64,000 nt of DNA from the NCBI RefSeq assembly GCF_001613105.1, contig NZ_BDBS01000038.1, positions 1-64,000 on the forward strand, written 5' to 3'. The position numbers and the translations under genes are program-made. Below, piece by piece: positions 1 to 8,664 of this stretch (position 1 is its first letter; the number at the start of each line of letters is the position of its first letter). Source of the DNA: Nocardia pseudobrasiliensis NBRC 108224. Lineage in GTDB: Bacteria; Actinomycetota; Actinomycetes; Mycobacteriales; Mycobacteriaceae. The notes below the pieces were generated by a model. That model did no database searches. It was not told the origin of the DNA and was given only the letters and a program-made list of their open reading frames with translations.

Positions 1-286
1 GTAGCCCAGGCGGTCGGCGACCTGTTCGACGGTCAGACCCGCGATCAGCAGTTCCTCGGCGAGCATGCCGATGGTCTCATTGGCGAGTTCGCGGAAGGTG
101 GTGCCCTCGTCGGACAGTCGACGGCGCAGGGTGCGCACGCCGAGGCCGTGCGCGGATCTCGGCATTCGGATCGAGCAGTTGCTCCTCGCGAATACCGGTG
201 TGCCGCAAGACATCCGGTATCACCAGGTCGCGTCCGGCCGCGTACTGCACCAGCAGGGCGGCGCTGGTGATGGATCGCAGGTCCAC
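1..286 (-). pseudogene. AraC-family transcriptional regulator, internally deleted remnant
   Basis: Read on the minus strand from a GTG at 286, the first 35 or so codons look like the start of a long AraC-type regulator (begins VDLRSITSAALLVQYAAG). Near 150 the sequence jumps, in another frame, straight to the C-terminal helix-turn-helix of such a protein (GLGVRTLRRRLSDEGTTFRE and on to the window edge). Family members are about 330 residues, so roughly 200 residues of the middle are missing and the frames do not join. A stop precedes the GTG in frame, so the N-terminus is genuine. The C-terminal end lies outside the window. It sits just downstream of the sugar transporter operon on the same strand and may once have regulated it. 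Confidence 0.7.
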
Positions 287-340
287 CCTGGGAATCGTCC
301 CAGATCAGCGCGGGTCCGTCGGTGGTACCGGGCGGTAGCT

Positions 341-1402
341 TCACAGCAGCATCCCGGAGTCGGGATCGAACAGCAGCGTGCGGCCGGGCTCGGGAACCGC
401 GGTGAGTTCGTCGCCGATACGGGGCTGATTCGCCTCGGGGACGGTCACGCCGAGATGGATGCCCTCGGCGCAGTCCAGTACGACCAGGGCTGTGACGCCG
501 AGGTTTTCCACCACCGACACCCGGCCGCGAATGCCGTCCGGCGGTTCGCCGGGCCGCAGGCTCAGATACTCCGGACGGATTCCGACGGTGACCGCACTGC
601 CCTCGGCCCGCTCGAGTGTCACCGGCAGGGTCGCGCCCGCGGCGGCCACGCCGCCCGCGACCACGCGGCCGGGAAACTGGTTCATGGGCGTGGATCCGAT
701 GAAATTCGCGACGAAGGTGTCGGCCGGGCGCTGGAAGACCGCGCGAGGCGTGCCGATCTGCCGGATGCGTCCGGCGTCCAGTACGGCGATGCGATCGGCG
801 ACCGCGAGCGCCTCGGCCTGATCATGGGTCACGAAGACCGTGGTCACCGCGAGTTCGCGCTGCAGGCGTTTGAGGAAGGTCCGTGTCTCCAAACGCAATC
901 GGGCGTCCAGATTCGACAGCGGCTCGTCGAGCAGCAAAACATCCGCGCCCATGGCGATCGCCCGGGCCAGTGCGACCCGCTGCTGCTGGCCGCCGGACAG
1001 CTGGGCGGGACGGCGTTCGAGCAACCCGGCCAGGCCGAGTTCGGCGCCGGTTTCCGCCGCCACCGAGCGACGCCGCGCGCGGGGAGCGTGGCGCACGCGC
1101 AGCGGATAGCCGATGTTCTCGGCGACGGTCATATGCGGGAACAGCGCGTAATCCTGGAACACCATGGCGAGATTGCGCCGCGCCGGTTCGACGGTCGTCA
1201 CATCCCGATCGCCCACGAGCACACTGCCGCCCTCGGCGCGCTCGAGACCGGCGAGGGTGCGCAGCAGGGTGGTCTTACCGCAGCCGGACGGACCGAGCAG
1301 GGCGAAGAACTCACCGTCGGCGATCGTCAGCGAGAGCTCGTCCACCGCGCGGACCCCGTTCGGGTACACCACCGACAGGCCGTGAATGTCGATGCCAGCC
1401 AT
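341..1402 (-). CDS. Carbohydrate ABC transporter ATP-binding protein (UgpC/MsmK-like)
   Basis: A 353-residue cytoplasmic ATPase that would energise the import system encoded upstream. The ABC domain spans about residues 1-235, with Walker A GPSGCGKTT, Q-loop in VFQDYALFP, signature LSGGQQQR, Walker B VLLLDEP and switch histidine in VFVTHD. A C-terminal TOBE/MalK-type regulatory region (about 240-350) follows. The IGSTPMNQF segment resembles UgpC/MsmK proteins that serve sugar importers. The start ATG at 1402 overlaps the stop of the upstream permease by one base (TGATG), implying coupled translation. It is the last intact gene of the operon. Confidence 0.92.
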   Translation of the reverse strand: MAGIDIHGLSVVYPNGVRAVDELSLTIADGEFFALLGPSGCGKTTLLRTLAGLERAEGGSVLVGDRDVTTVEPARRNLAMVFQDYALFPHMTVAENIGYPLRVRHAPRARRRSVAAETGAELGLAGLLERRPAQLSGGQQQRVALARAIAMGADVLLLDEPLSNLDARLRLETRTFLKRLQRELAVTTVFVTHDQAEALAVADRIAVLDAGRIRQIGTPRAVFQRPADTFVANFIGSTPMNQFPGRVVAGGVAAAGATLPVTLERAEGSAVTVGIRPEYLSLRPGEPPDGIRGRVSVVENLGVTALVVLDCAEGIHLGVTVPEANQPRIGDELTAVPEPGRTLLFDPDSGMLL

Positions 1403-2223
1403 CAGCCCTTGATACCTCCGTGGAAGCGGAATCCGTAGCGCCGGTTCACCAGCAGGAACAGCACTACCACGGGAATCGAGTACAGCAGCGAGAACATCGG
1501 CAGCGCACGCAGATCCGCGGCCCCGCCCTCGTTCTGCATGGTGTGGACGATCACCGCGGCCGGTTGTCTGCCGGTGTCCTGCAGCAGCAGGAACGGCAGC
1601 AGGAAGTTGCCCCAGGCGTTGACGAACGACCACACCAGGATCGTGGCCAGTCCTGGTCGGGCGATCGGCAGCACGACCTGGCCGAGCACTTGCCGCGCCG
1701 AGGCGCCGAAGACCCGGGCGGATTCCTCGTAGGACGAGGGGATCGAGTCGATGAAATCCTTGAGCATGAAGATCGCCGCGGGCAGCAGTCCGCCCGACAG
1801 CACGACAGCGGTGCCCAACCGCGAATTGATCAGTCCCAGTTGGTACATCATGAGAAAGATCGGCACCATCGCCGCGGTCCCGGTGACCACGCTCGACAGC
1901 AACAGCAGCACATACAGCACCGCCCCGCGTCCCGGAATCCGCACGCGCGCCAGCACGTACGCCGCCAGCGCCGCCAGCGCCACGGTGATCGCGGTGCTCA
2001 CCCCGCACAGGATCAGCGAATTCGCCAGCGAGGGCAGCACATTCGGATTACGCAGGGTGGCGGTGAGATTGGCGGTCGTCCAGTGCGGCCAGCGCACCGT
2101 CAGTCCCGGATCACGATCGAACGGCGCGGACGCCAGCCACAACAGCGGCAGCGCGAAGAACACCATGACCACCGCGATCAGCGTGTAGAAACCGATCCGG
2201 CCGAGCACCCACCGCGGCGTCAT
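1402..2223 (-). CDS. Carbohydrate ABC transporter permease, MalG type
   Basis: A 273-residue inner-membrane permease with about six hydrophobic segments (first around residues 12-30, FYTLIAVVMVFFALPLLWLA) and the cytoplasmic EAA loop near residues 168-187 (EESARVFGASARQVLGQVVL) that contacts the ATPase. The protein ends in a short basic tail, RFHGGIKG, typical of MalG-type subunits. Its ATG at 2223 overlaps the stop of the preceding permease (ATGA). Together with the gene at 2220-3104 it should form the membrane channel. The substrate cannot be read from the sequence; the adjacent alpha-mannosidase suggests mannosides or oligosaccharides. Confidence 0.9.
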   Translation of the reverse strand: MTPRWVLGRIGFYTLIAVVMVFFALPLLWLASAPFDRDPGLTVRWPHWTTANLTATLRNPNVLPSLANSLILCGVSTAITVALAALAAYVLARVRIPGRGAVLYVLLLLSSVVTGTAAMVPIFLMMYQLGLINSRLGTAVVLSGGLLPAAIFMLKDFIDSIPSSYEESARVFGASARQVLGQVVLPIARPGLATILVWSFVNAWGNFLLPFLLLQDTGRQPAAVIVHTMQNEGGAADLRALPMFSLLYSIPVVVLFLLVNRRYGFRFHGGIKG

Positions 2224-3104
2224 GTCCGCCTCCTGAGCAGTCGCAGATACAGCACGGCGATCACCAGGTTGACCGCCAGCAGAATCGCCGAAACCGCGGC
2301 GGCGTAACCGAGTTGGTCGCCGACCAGCGCCTGGTCGTAGATGAAGACCGGCAGTACCTCCGAGGCGTGGTTGGGGCCACCGGCGGTGAGCAGATACGGC
2401 GTGAAGTCGTTGGCGGTCCACAGCGTGATCAGCAGCGTATTGGTCAGCACCTGGCCCCGGATATGCGGGAAGACAACATCTCCGAGCAGTCGCCATCCCC
2501 GAGCGCCGCACAGTCGCGCCATCTCCAACTGCGCGGGCGGCACCGTGGCCAGCGCGGAGCTGTAGAGCATCATCGAGAACGCCGTACCCCGCCAGGTGTT
2601 GAAGACGATCAGCGCGAGCATCGGAAAGCGGATCAGCCACGCCGTGGAGTGATTGCCCAGCAGGGCGTTCAGCGTGCCGGACTTCTGATCCAGCAGCGCG
2701 AACCAGAGGAACGCCACCACGGTGCTCGGCAGAATCCAGGCCAGCAGCACCAGCCCGTGTGTTCCGGTGCGCACCGCCTTCGGCGCCCGCGGCAGCGCCC
2801 ACGCAAGTCCGAAGCCGAGCAGGTTCTGCCCGATCACGGCCGAGCCCGCCACATAGATCACGGTGAGCAGGAGCGCGTTGCGGAAGTCCGGATCGCCCAG
2901 CGCCTTGGTGACATTGCCGAATCCGACGGTGTTCGGATGCACCGAATTCGGCCCGGCGAGTTCGTAATTCGTCGCGCCGATGTACAGCGTCCACAGCGCC
3001 GGGAAGATCAGGAAGATCCCGATCACCAGTACGGCGGGCGCGAGCATGGCCAGCGCCCGCCGCGCGCCGAGTCCGGCGGAATCTCGTGCCTCAGTTGTCG
3101 ACAA
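2220..3104 (-). CDS. Carbohydrate ABC transporter permease, MalF type
   Basis: A 294-residue integral membrane protein with six predicted membrane segments, the first at about residues 17-37 after a short cytoplasmic leader, and an EAA-type loop near 195-215 (EMARLCGARGWRLLGDVVFP). Size and layout match the MalF/UgpA-like partner of CUT1 sugar importers. Its start overlaps the 3' end of the binding-protein gene by 14 bases, and its stop overlaps the next permease gene by four, so binding protein, both permeases and ATPase are one transcription unit. Confidence 0.9.
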   Translation of the reverse strand: MSTTEARDSAGLGARRALAMLAPAVLVIGIFLIFPALWTLYIGATNYELAGPNSVHPNTVGFGNVTKALGDPDFRNALLLTVIYVAGSAVIGQNLLGFGLAWALPRAPKAVRTGTHGLVLLAWILPSTVVAFLWFALLDQKSGTLNALLGNHSTAWLIRFPMLALIVFNTWRGTAFSMMLYSSALATVPPAQLEMARLCGARGWRLLGDVVFPHIRGQVLTNTLLITLWTANDFTPYLLTAGGPNHASEVLPVFIYDQALVGDQLGYAAAVSAILLAVNLVIAVLYLRLLRRRT

Positions 3105-4503
3105 CGTTATCCCTGCCCACGAGGTCGGCCAGTTTGCGCGAATAGGCCGCCGCCGCGGCGTCGGGCGTGCGACCGCCGATCACATCGGCGGTCGCCTGCT
3201 GGATCAGCGCGGAGACCCGGGTGTAGGCGCCCTCGGAGGGCCGGAAGTAGGTGTGCGGCAGGGCATTGGCGGCGATGTAGTTCATCAGCGGCTCCCGGGC
3301 CAGCAGCGCGTTGTTGACGTCGGTGCGCGGCATGATCTGTGACGAGCCGAGATAGTCGCGCTCGTAGGCTTCCATCGCCGGGGCCGAACTCATGAAGGTG
3401 AGCAGCGACCACGCCTGCTGCGGATAGGCGGTATTCGGATTGATCAGCCACACGGCCCCGCCGGAGAAGGTGAGATGGTCCACCCCGTTCACCCCCGCGC
3501 CGGGGCGCATCGCGGGAATCAGCGCGTAGCCGACGGCGCTGTCGCGGTTGGGCATCGGGTCGGCGCCGACCGTCGGCGACAGGATCGAGCGCCACATGTA
3601 GTCGCTCTCGGGATAGATGCCGATCCGCCCGGCGGCGAATTCGGCGAAGGACCGATCCCGTCCCTGGGCCTCGAGGTCGAAATTCGGATCGGTCAGGCGT
3701 CGGGTGAAGATCTGCTGATAGAAACCCAGCGCGGCGCGCATGGCCGCGGTATCGCCCTGCCATTTGCCGTCGGCGAAGATCAGCGCGCCCGCCCCGGCCA
3801 GCAGCGGCAGGAAACCGTTGATGGTGGTGGTCTCGGCCATGGCCGTACCGCCGGCCAGCTGGATCGGGGTGATACCGGGCAGCTTCGCCAGAGCCGTTGC
3901 GGCGGTGAGGATATCGTCCCAGCTGTGCGGCTGCCAGTCGGTCGGCAGGCCGGCCCGCGCGAACAAATCCCTGTTGTAGAACAGCACCCGGCCGTCGGTG
4001 CCCTTGGGTATGCCGTAGTCCTGACCGTGGAATCGGTCGAGTTGGCGCACCGACGGATAGATCTGACTCCAGCCGTCCCAGTTCGCGACCGTCTCCGCGC
4101 CGACCACCTCGGCGAGCGGTTTGATCAGATAGCTCTGGGCGAAATTGCCGACATCGGTGCCGTCGATATCGAGGATGTCACCGCCGCCCCCGGTGCGCAG
4201 CTGCAGGATCTGCTTCTGCTGGTACGCGCCGTCGCCCGCACCGCTGCCCTGGAACTTCAGCCGGACGGTGACGCCCCGCGCCCGCTGCTGCTCGACGAAG
4301 TGCGGGATGACGTAATCGGTGAGCCACTTGGCGATCGCGGCGTTCTTACCGCCCGCGATCGCATTGGAGGCGATGGTCAGGGTCACGCTCGTGGCATCGG
4401 CGTTGAGTCGCGGATCGCTGACCCGGGCCGGTCGGCCCAGGCAGGCGGTCAGCAGCAGACACGACGTGACCACGAGGGTCAGGAGTCCGGTTCGTCTTCG
4501 CAC
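3091..4503 (-). CDS. Extracellular sugar-binding lipoprotein (ABC transporter)
   Basis: A 470-residue substrate-binding protein. The N-terminus has positive charges (MRRRTG), a hydrophobic core and the lipobox LTAC, so Cys21 should be lipidated and the protein anchored outside the membrane. The mature region reads as a family 1 extracellular solute-binding protein, with recurring features such as YGIPKGTDGRVLFYN, AQGRDRSFAEFAAGRIGIY and a late SSAPAMEAYERDYLGSSQ. It is first in the importer operon and begins only 15 bases after the alpha-mannosidase gene, so mannosidase and importer are likely co-transcribed. Ligand identity is not visible. Confidence 0.9.
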   Translation of the reverse strand: MRRRTGLLTLVVTSCLLLTACLGRPARVSDPRLNADATSVTLTIASNAIAGGKNAAIAKWLTDYVIPHFVEQQRARGVTVRLKFQGSGAGDGAYQQKQILQLRTGGGGDILDIDGTDVGNFAQSYLIKPLAEVVGAETVANWDGWSQIYPSVRQLDRFHGQDYGIPKGTDGRVLFYNRDLFARAGLPTDWQPHSWDDILTAATALAKLPGITPIQLAGGTAMAETTTINGFLPLLAGAGALIFADGKWQGDTAAMRAALGFYQQIFTRRLTDPNFDLEAQGRDRSFAEFAAGRIGIYPESDYMWRSILSPTVGADPMPNRDSAVGYALIPAMRPGAGVNGVDHLTFSGGAVWLINPNTAYPQQAWSLLTFMSSAPAMEAYERDYLGSSQIMPRTDVNNALLAREPLMNYIAANALPHTYFRPSEGAYTRVSALIQQATADVIGGRTPDAAAAAYSRKLADLVGRDNVVDN

Positions 4504-4518
4504 GGCAGGCCCCCATGA

Positions 4519-7500
4519 TCACCGGGCGAGCCGTAGCGTGCGGATCTCGAAGGGGCGCAATGTCATATCGATACCGTTCTGCGTGATTTCGTAGTGCGTC
4601 GTCTCGTCCCAGGGCCGTTCCAGCAGATCGGTGGCCACGGCCGCGCGTATGGTGAAGCCCGTGGTCAGTCGCGCCGCGGCGCGGCCGCCGCCGGATTCGT
4701 AGAGCCGCACGATCACATCTCCGGAGCGGTCGTCGGCGAGTTTCACCGCTTCCACGACCACAGCGGGATTGTCGATCTCGATCAGCGGCGGCACCGCGGC
4801 ATCCGCGCCGAGGATCTCCCGCACGGGCAGATTGATCCGATAACCCTCGCGCACCGCGGTATTCACCTCCGCGCCAGGGACCAGCGCGTGGCGGAATCGA
4901 TGCACGCCGTGATCGGTATCGGGGTCGGGGAAGCGCGGCGCGCGCAGCAGCGAGGCTCGCACGATGGTGACGATGCCGCCGCCGTCGCGGGCCGCGCGGC
5001 CGACGTCGTGGCCGTAGGTTGCGTCATTGGTGAGGGCGATGCCGTAACCGGGTTCGGCCAGCAGCACCCAGCGGTGCGCGCAGATCTCGAAACGCGCCGC
5101 CTCCCAGCTGGTGTTGACGTGGGTCGCGCGGTGAATGTGTCCGAACTGGATCTCCGCGGTCGACCGATCGGCCTGAACGTCCAGGGGGAAGGCGAGTTTG
5201 AGGAATTTCTCGGTTTCGTGCCAGTCGACCTCGGTGTCGATCTCGACGCCGCGCCCGCCTGCGGTCAGGGCGAGCCGCTGGCGCACGGTCGAGGATCCGA
5301 AGCGGCGCACCAGGCGGACCGCGGCCCGATCCGGGCCGGATTCCTCGAGGACGATCTCGTCGACGCCGACCAGATCGGTGACGGTATTGCGGTAGAAGCG
5401 ATCCACATCCCAGGCGTCCCACCGATTCGGCACATCCGGATGCAGTTGGAGCAGATTGCCGCGCAGGCCGGGCGCGATGACCTCGCGGTCGGCGGTGAGA
5501 TCGCGCACCGAGCGCAGTAATCCATTGGCGTCCAGGACGATTCGCAACGCCTCATTGCTCAGTACGAAGCCGCCGTCGGCCGCCTCGGCGGTGACCGGGC
5601 CCGCCAGCGTGTGCGCCCGGGGGCCCGCGCCCATACCGGGAACGCCCTCGTGCGCGTGCGGGGCGGCGTTGAACACCACCGGTGTCGGGCCCGCTCCGGC
5701 CAGTCGGCGCTGGGCCCGGTCGATGATCTCGGTCAGCTCCGAAGCCACCGTGGCGTAGGCCAGTTCGGCGTCGCGATATACCCAGGCGATCGAGCTGCCC
5801 GGCAGAATATCGTGGAACTGGTTGAGCAGCACCGTCTTCCATATGCGGTCCAGCTGGTCGTAGGGGTACTCCTCGCCCAGACGCACCGCGGCGGTGGCGG
5901 CCCACAGCTCGGCCTCGCGCAGCAGATGTTCGCTACGCCGATTGCCCTGTTTGGTTCTGGCCTGGCTGGTGTAGGTGCCGCGGTGCAGTTCCAGATACAG
6001 CTCGCCGACCCATACCGGGGCGCTGGCGTACTCGGCCTCGGCGGTGCGGAAGAATTCGCCCGGCGATTCCACCGTGACCCGCGGCGAACCCTCCAGATCG
6101 GCCAGACGCGCCGCGCGGGAGAGCATTTCGCGCGTCGGCCCGCCGCCGCCGTCGCCGTAGCCGAACGGGACCATCGAGCGGGTCGCGACGCCCTTGTCGG
6201 CGAAATTGTGTTCCGCGTGGGCCAATTCGGCGCCGGAGAGCTCGGAGTTGTAGGTGTCCACCGGCGGGAAGTGGGTGAAGATCCGGGTCCCGTCCAGACC
6301 CTCCCACCAGAAGGTGTGATGCGGGAATTTATTGGTCTGGTTCCAGCAGATCTTCTGGGTGAGAAACCAGCGCGAGCCCGACTGCGCGATCAGCTGTGGC
6401 AGCGCGGCGGTGTAGCCGAAGGAGTCCGGTAACCACACCTCGCGGGTCTCGAGGCCGAATTCGTCGAGATAGAAACGCTTTCCGTGCACGAATTGGCGGG
6501 CCAGCGCCTCCGCGCCGGGCATATTGGTATCCGATTCCACCCACATGCCGCCGACCGGTACGAACCGGCCCGCCGCGACCTGTTCGCCGACCCTGGCGAA
6601 CAGCGCGGGGGAGTGCTGTTTGATCCAGGCCAGCTGCTGGGCCTGCGACATCGCGAAGACGAAGTCCGGATGTTGGTCCATCAGCGCGGTGACATTGGCG
6701 ACCGTCCGGGTGACCTTGCGGACGGTTTCGCGCAGCGGCCACAGCCAGGCCGAGTCGATATGCGCGTGTCCGATCGCCGAAACCCGGTGCGCGCCCGCGT
6801 GGGCGGGTCGCGACAGCGCCTCGGCGAGTTCGGCGCGCGCGGCCTTGGCGGTGGCGGGGATGTCGTGGACGTCGAGCGCGTCCATGGCGTGTTCGAGCGC
6901 GCGCAGCAGTTGCCATCGGCGCGAACCGGTCAGGGGTAATTCCCGCATGAGCTGGGTCGCGACCTCGATATCGGCGACCAGCTCGGCCACCTCGGTATCG
7001 AGTACGGCCAACTCGATCCGCCCGAGCCGATACAGCGGCCGGTCACCCGCGGTCGCCGGATCGCCCAGCGGCGTCGGACCGAACGGATGCGGGGAACGAC
7101 CGTCCAGAATGACCGGATTCGCGGCCGCCTCCACATAGAGCTGAATCTGTTCGCCACCGGCGGCCGGTGCGGCGATCCGCACCCACGCATTGCGCGGGCT
7201 GAGCCCTTTGACGACCGTGCCGTCGGGTGTATAGACCAGGCCCTCGCATTGAAAGCCCGGTATCGCGCCGTCGAATCCGAGATCGATGACCGCCTCCACG
7301 GTCCGCCCGGCCCAGGCCGCGGGTACCTCCCCGGTGATCCGCAGCCAGGTCGTCGCCCAGGCCGGACCCCAGGGTTGCCCGCTGCGGGTCTCGCGATAGT
7401 CGGCGGCCAGGGCCTCGGCCACGGGCACCGGCTCGCCGGGTGCGTGCCACCATTCGACCCGCACCGGCGTCGTCACCGGGTACACCGCGGGCCGAATGCG

Positions 7501-7554
7501 CTCCACCAGCATCCGTTCGATTCGGTCCTCGACCAGCATCCGATCGTCATGCAT
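4519..7554 (-). CDS. Alpha-mannosidase, glycoside hydrolase family 38
   Basis: A 1011-residue enzyme of the large GH38 class that removes terminal alpha-linked mannose with retention of configuration using a zinc ion. GH38 hallmarks are visible: AIGHAHIDSAWLWPLRE (zinc-binding His and Asp), ESDTNMPGAEALARQF, VWLPDSFGYTAALPQLI (the aspartate next to SFGY is the expected nucleophile) and HPSAWK-like downstream blocks such as LLNQFHDILPGSSI. The C-terminal 400 residues are the beta-sandwich domains. No signal peptide, so it probably acts inside the cell on imported glycans. The start codon is ATG at 7554. Host or fungal mannan fragments are plausible substrates; this is inference. Confidence 0.93.
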   Translation of the reverse strand: MHDDRMLVEDRIERMLVERIRPAVYPVTTPVRVEWWHAPGEPVPVAEALAADYRETRSGQPWGPAWATTWLRITGEVPAAWAGRTVEAVIDLGFDGAIPGFQCEGLVYTPDGTVVKGLSPRNAWVRIAAPAAGGEQIQLYVEAAANPVILDGRSPHPFGPTPLGDPATAGDRPLYRLGRIELAVLDTEVAELVADIEVATQLMRELPLTGSRRWQLLRALEHAMDALDVHDIPATAKAARAELAEALSRPAHAGAHRVSAIGHAHIDSAWLWPLRETVRKVTRTVANVTALMDQHPDFVFAMSQAQQLAWIKQHSPALFARVGEQVAAGRFVPVGGMWVESDTNMPGAEALARQFVHGKRFYLDEFGLETREVWLPDSFGYTAALPQLIAQSGSRWFLTQKICWNQTNKFPHHTFWWEGLDGTRIFTHFPPVDTYNSELSGAELAHAEHNFADKGVATRSMVPFGYGDGGGGPTREMLSRAARLADLEGSPRVTVESPGEFFRTAEAEYASAPVWVGELYLELHRGTYTSQARTKQGNRRSEHLLREAELWAATAAVRLGEEYPYDQLDRIWKTVLLNQFHDILPGSSIAWVYRDAELAYATVASELTEIIDRAQRRLAGAGPTPVVFNAAPHAHEGVPGMGAGPRAHTLAGPVTAEAADGGFVLSNEALRIVLDANGLLRSVRDLTADREVIAPGLRGNLLQLHPDVPNRWDAWDVDRFYRNTVTDLVGVDEIVLEESGPDRAAVRLVRRFGSSTVRQRLALTAGGRGVEIDTEVDWHETEKFLKLAFPLDVQADRSTAEIQFGHIHRATHVNTSWEAARFEICAHRWVLLAEPGYGIALTNDATYGHDVGRAARDGGGIVTIVRASLLRAPRFPDPDTDHGVHRFRHALVPGAEVNTAVREGYRINLPVREILGADAAVPPLIEIDNPAVVVEAVKLADDRSGDVIVRLYESGGGRAAARLTTGFTIRAAVATDLLERPWDETTHYEITQNGIDMTLRPFEIRTLRLAR

Positions 7555-7825
7555 CCGCGACTCCGAAGGTCAGCGTCGACAAACTCCGCAAAACCATGGA
7601 ACCACAGGATGTTCCGCCGCGACGGTCACTTCGGCGCGGCGCAGATGATCGCGTGGGTGGTGGTTCGTCGGGCGGGTGAGCTCGGTGCGGCGGTGGTCGT
7701 GGACCTCGGAACCGAATACGAGGCCGAGGCGATCAGCGGTCGAGTGCGCCTTGGCGCGGTGGGTTTCGTCGTGGTCACAAGGTCGAATACTGCTCGGCGG
7801 CGACCGCGAGGGAACGAGTAGCGGA
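7555..7825. other. Intergenic region, no supported gene
   Basis: 271 bases between the GH38 and cutC genes, both on the minus strand. Open frames exist on both strands but none resembles a known protein, has a convincing ribosome binding site, or covers the interval alone. It probably holds the promoter for the mannosidase/importer operon. The base composition is ordinary and I see no strong palindrome or repeat. Confidence 0.4.
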
Positions 7826-8575
7826 CTACTCGAATCGGACGGTATCGCCCGATACGGCGGCGCGCAGATCGGCGACCCCACGGTCATCGGTATCGAAGTG
7901 ATCGAAGCCGTCGGGTACGCCGACGCCCGAAAACGACACCGCACCGGACGCGGCCCCGCGCACCGGCGCGCGCACCGCTGCGTGGATATCCCCGACGCCG
8001 GTGGCGGCGATGACCGCACGGGCGTTGGCCGCCCGAATACCGCCGCAGGCCATGACGGCGATTCGTCCGGCCGCCCGGGCGACCAGCGCGGCGATGGCCG
8101 GTGCGCCGTCGACGGCCGACTGTCGTGCGCCGGAGGTGAGCACGCGGGTGAATCCCAGTTCGATGGCCTGATCCAGGACTCGGTCGGGGGAGGCGGAGGC
8201 ATCGATGGCGCGGTGCAGGGTGACCTGTTCACCCTGGGCGGCCTCGATCATTGCCGCGCAGGCCGCGGTGTCGAGCAGGCCGTCCGCGTCGAGCGCGCCC
8301 ACGACCACCCCGTGCGCGCCGGAGCCGATCGCGGTCCGGATATCGCGTGTCATGAGCTCGATCTCGCTCGCCGTGTAGTGGAAATCGCCGGGGCGCGGGC
8401 GAATCAGGGGGTGCACCTCGGTCGCGCCCGCCCGCTCGACCGCGAGTTCGAGCAATCCCGCACTCGGCGTCAGGCCGCCCTCGGCCAGGGCGCCGCACAA
8501 CTCCACCCGATCCACTCCGTGGCGCGCCGCGATGTCCACGCCGGTGATCGTTTCGACACTGATCTCGATCCGCAC
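7826..8575 (-). CDS. cutC: CutC family protein (copper homeostasis / TIM barrel)
   Basis: A 249-residue CutC protein. The start MRIEISVETITGVDIAARHG, then RVELCGALAEGGLTPS, a central VVVGALDADG, TLHRAIDAS, RVLTSGARQSAVDGAP and IAVMACGGIRAAN are the standard CutC blocks spread over one (beta/alpha)8 barrel. The family was named for copper tolerance in E. coli, but its biochemical role is not settled and it often sits near sugar-metabolism genes, as here beside an alpha-mannosidase. Length is normal. It is divergent from the aldehyde dehydrogenase gene, with 89 bases between the two start codons. Confidence 0.92.
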   Translation of the reverse strand: MRIEISVETITGVDIAARHGVDRVELCGALAEGGLTPSAGLLELAVERAGATEVHPLIRPRPGDFHYTASEIELMTRDIRTAIGSGAHGVVVGALDADGLLDTAACAAMIEAAQGEQVTLHRAIDASASPDRVLDQAIELGFTRVLTSGARQSAVDGAPAIAALVARAAGRIAVMACGGIRAANARAVIAATGVGDIHAAVRAPVRGAASGAVSFSGVGVPDGFDHFDTDDRGVADLRAAVSGDTVRFE

Positions 8576-8620
8576 CCACTACTGATAGCACCGGCTGTCT
8601 CGGTGACCGGGCGGATTTTC

Positions 8621-8634
8621 TGCAACACGTTACA
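8621..8634. promoter_or_regulatory. Imperfect palindrome resembling a KstR-type operator
   Basis: TGCAACACGTTACA lies between the divergent cutC and aldehyde dehydrogenase genes, 30 bases before the dehydrogenase ATG. It fits the pattern TnnAACnnGTTnnA described for KstR, the TetR-type repressor of sterol catabolism in mycobacteria. A -10-like TACCGT sits about 12 bases before the ATG, so a repressor here would block the promoter. Confidence 0.4.
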
Positions 8635-8664
8635 GAAGTGCCCGAAATCAGTACCGTTGTCGCC

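Noticed and set aside
65..1438. Long plus-strand frame of 457 codons
   Set aside because: It lies opposite the ABC ATPase and AraC relic and reads as Arg/Gly/His-rich low-complexity sequence; the minus strand carries all family motifs.
883..2307. Plus-strand frame of 474 codons
   Set aside because: Antisense to the ATPase and permease; composition is typical of high-GC shadow frames.
7570..8232. Minus-strand frame across the gap before cutC
   Set aside because: Covers cutC in a different frame and shows no family features in the gap.
8638..8664. Nine-codon N-terminal extension of the aldehyde dehydrogenase
   Set aside because: Begins with GTG inside the promoter region; the family starts at the ATG at 8665.
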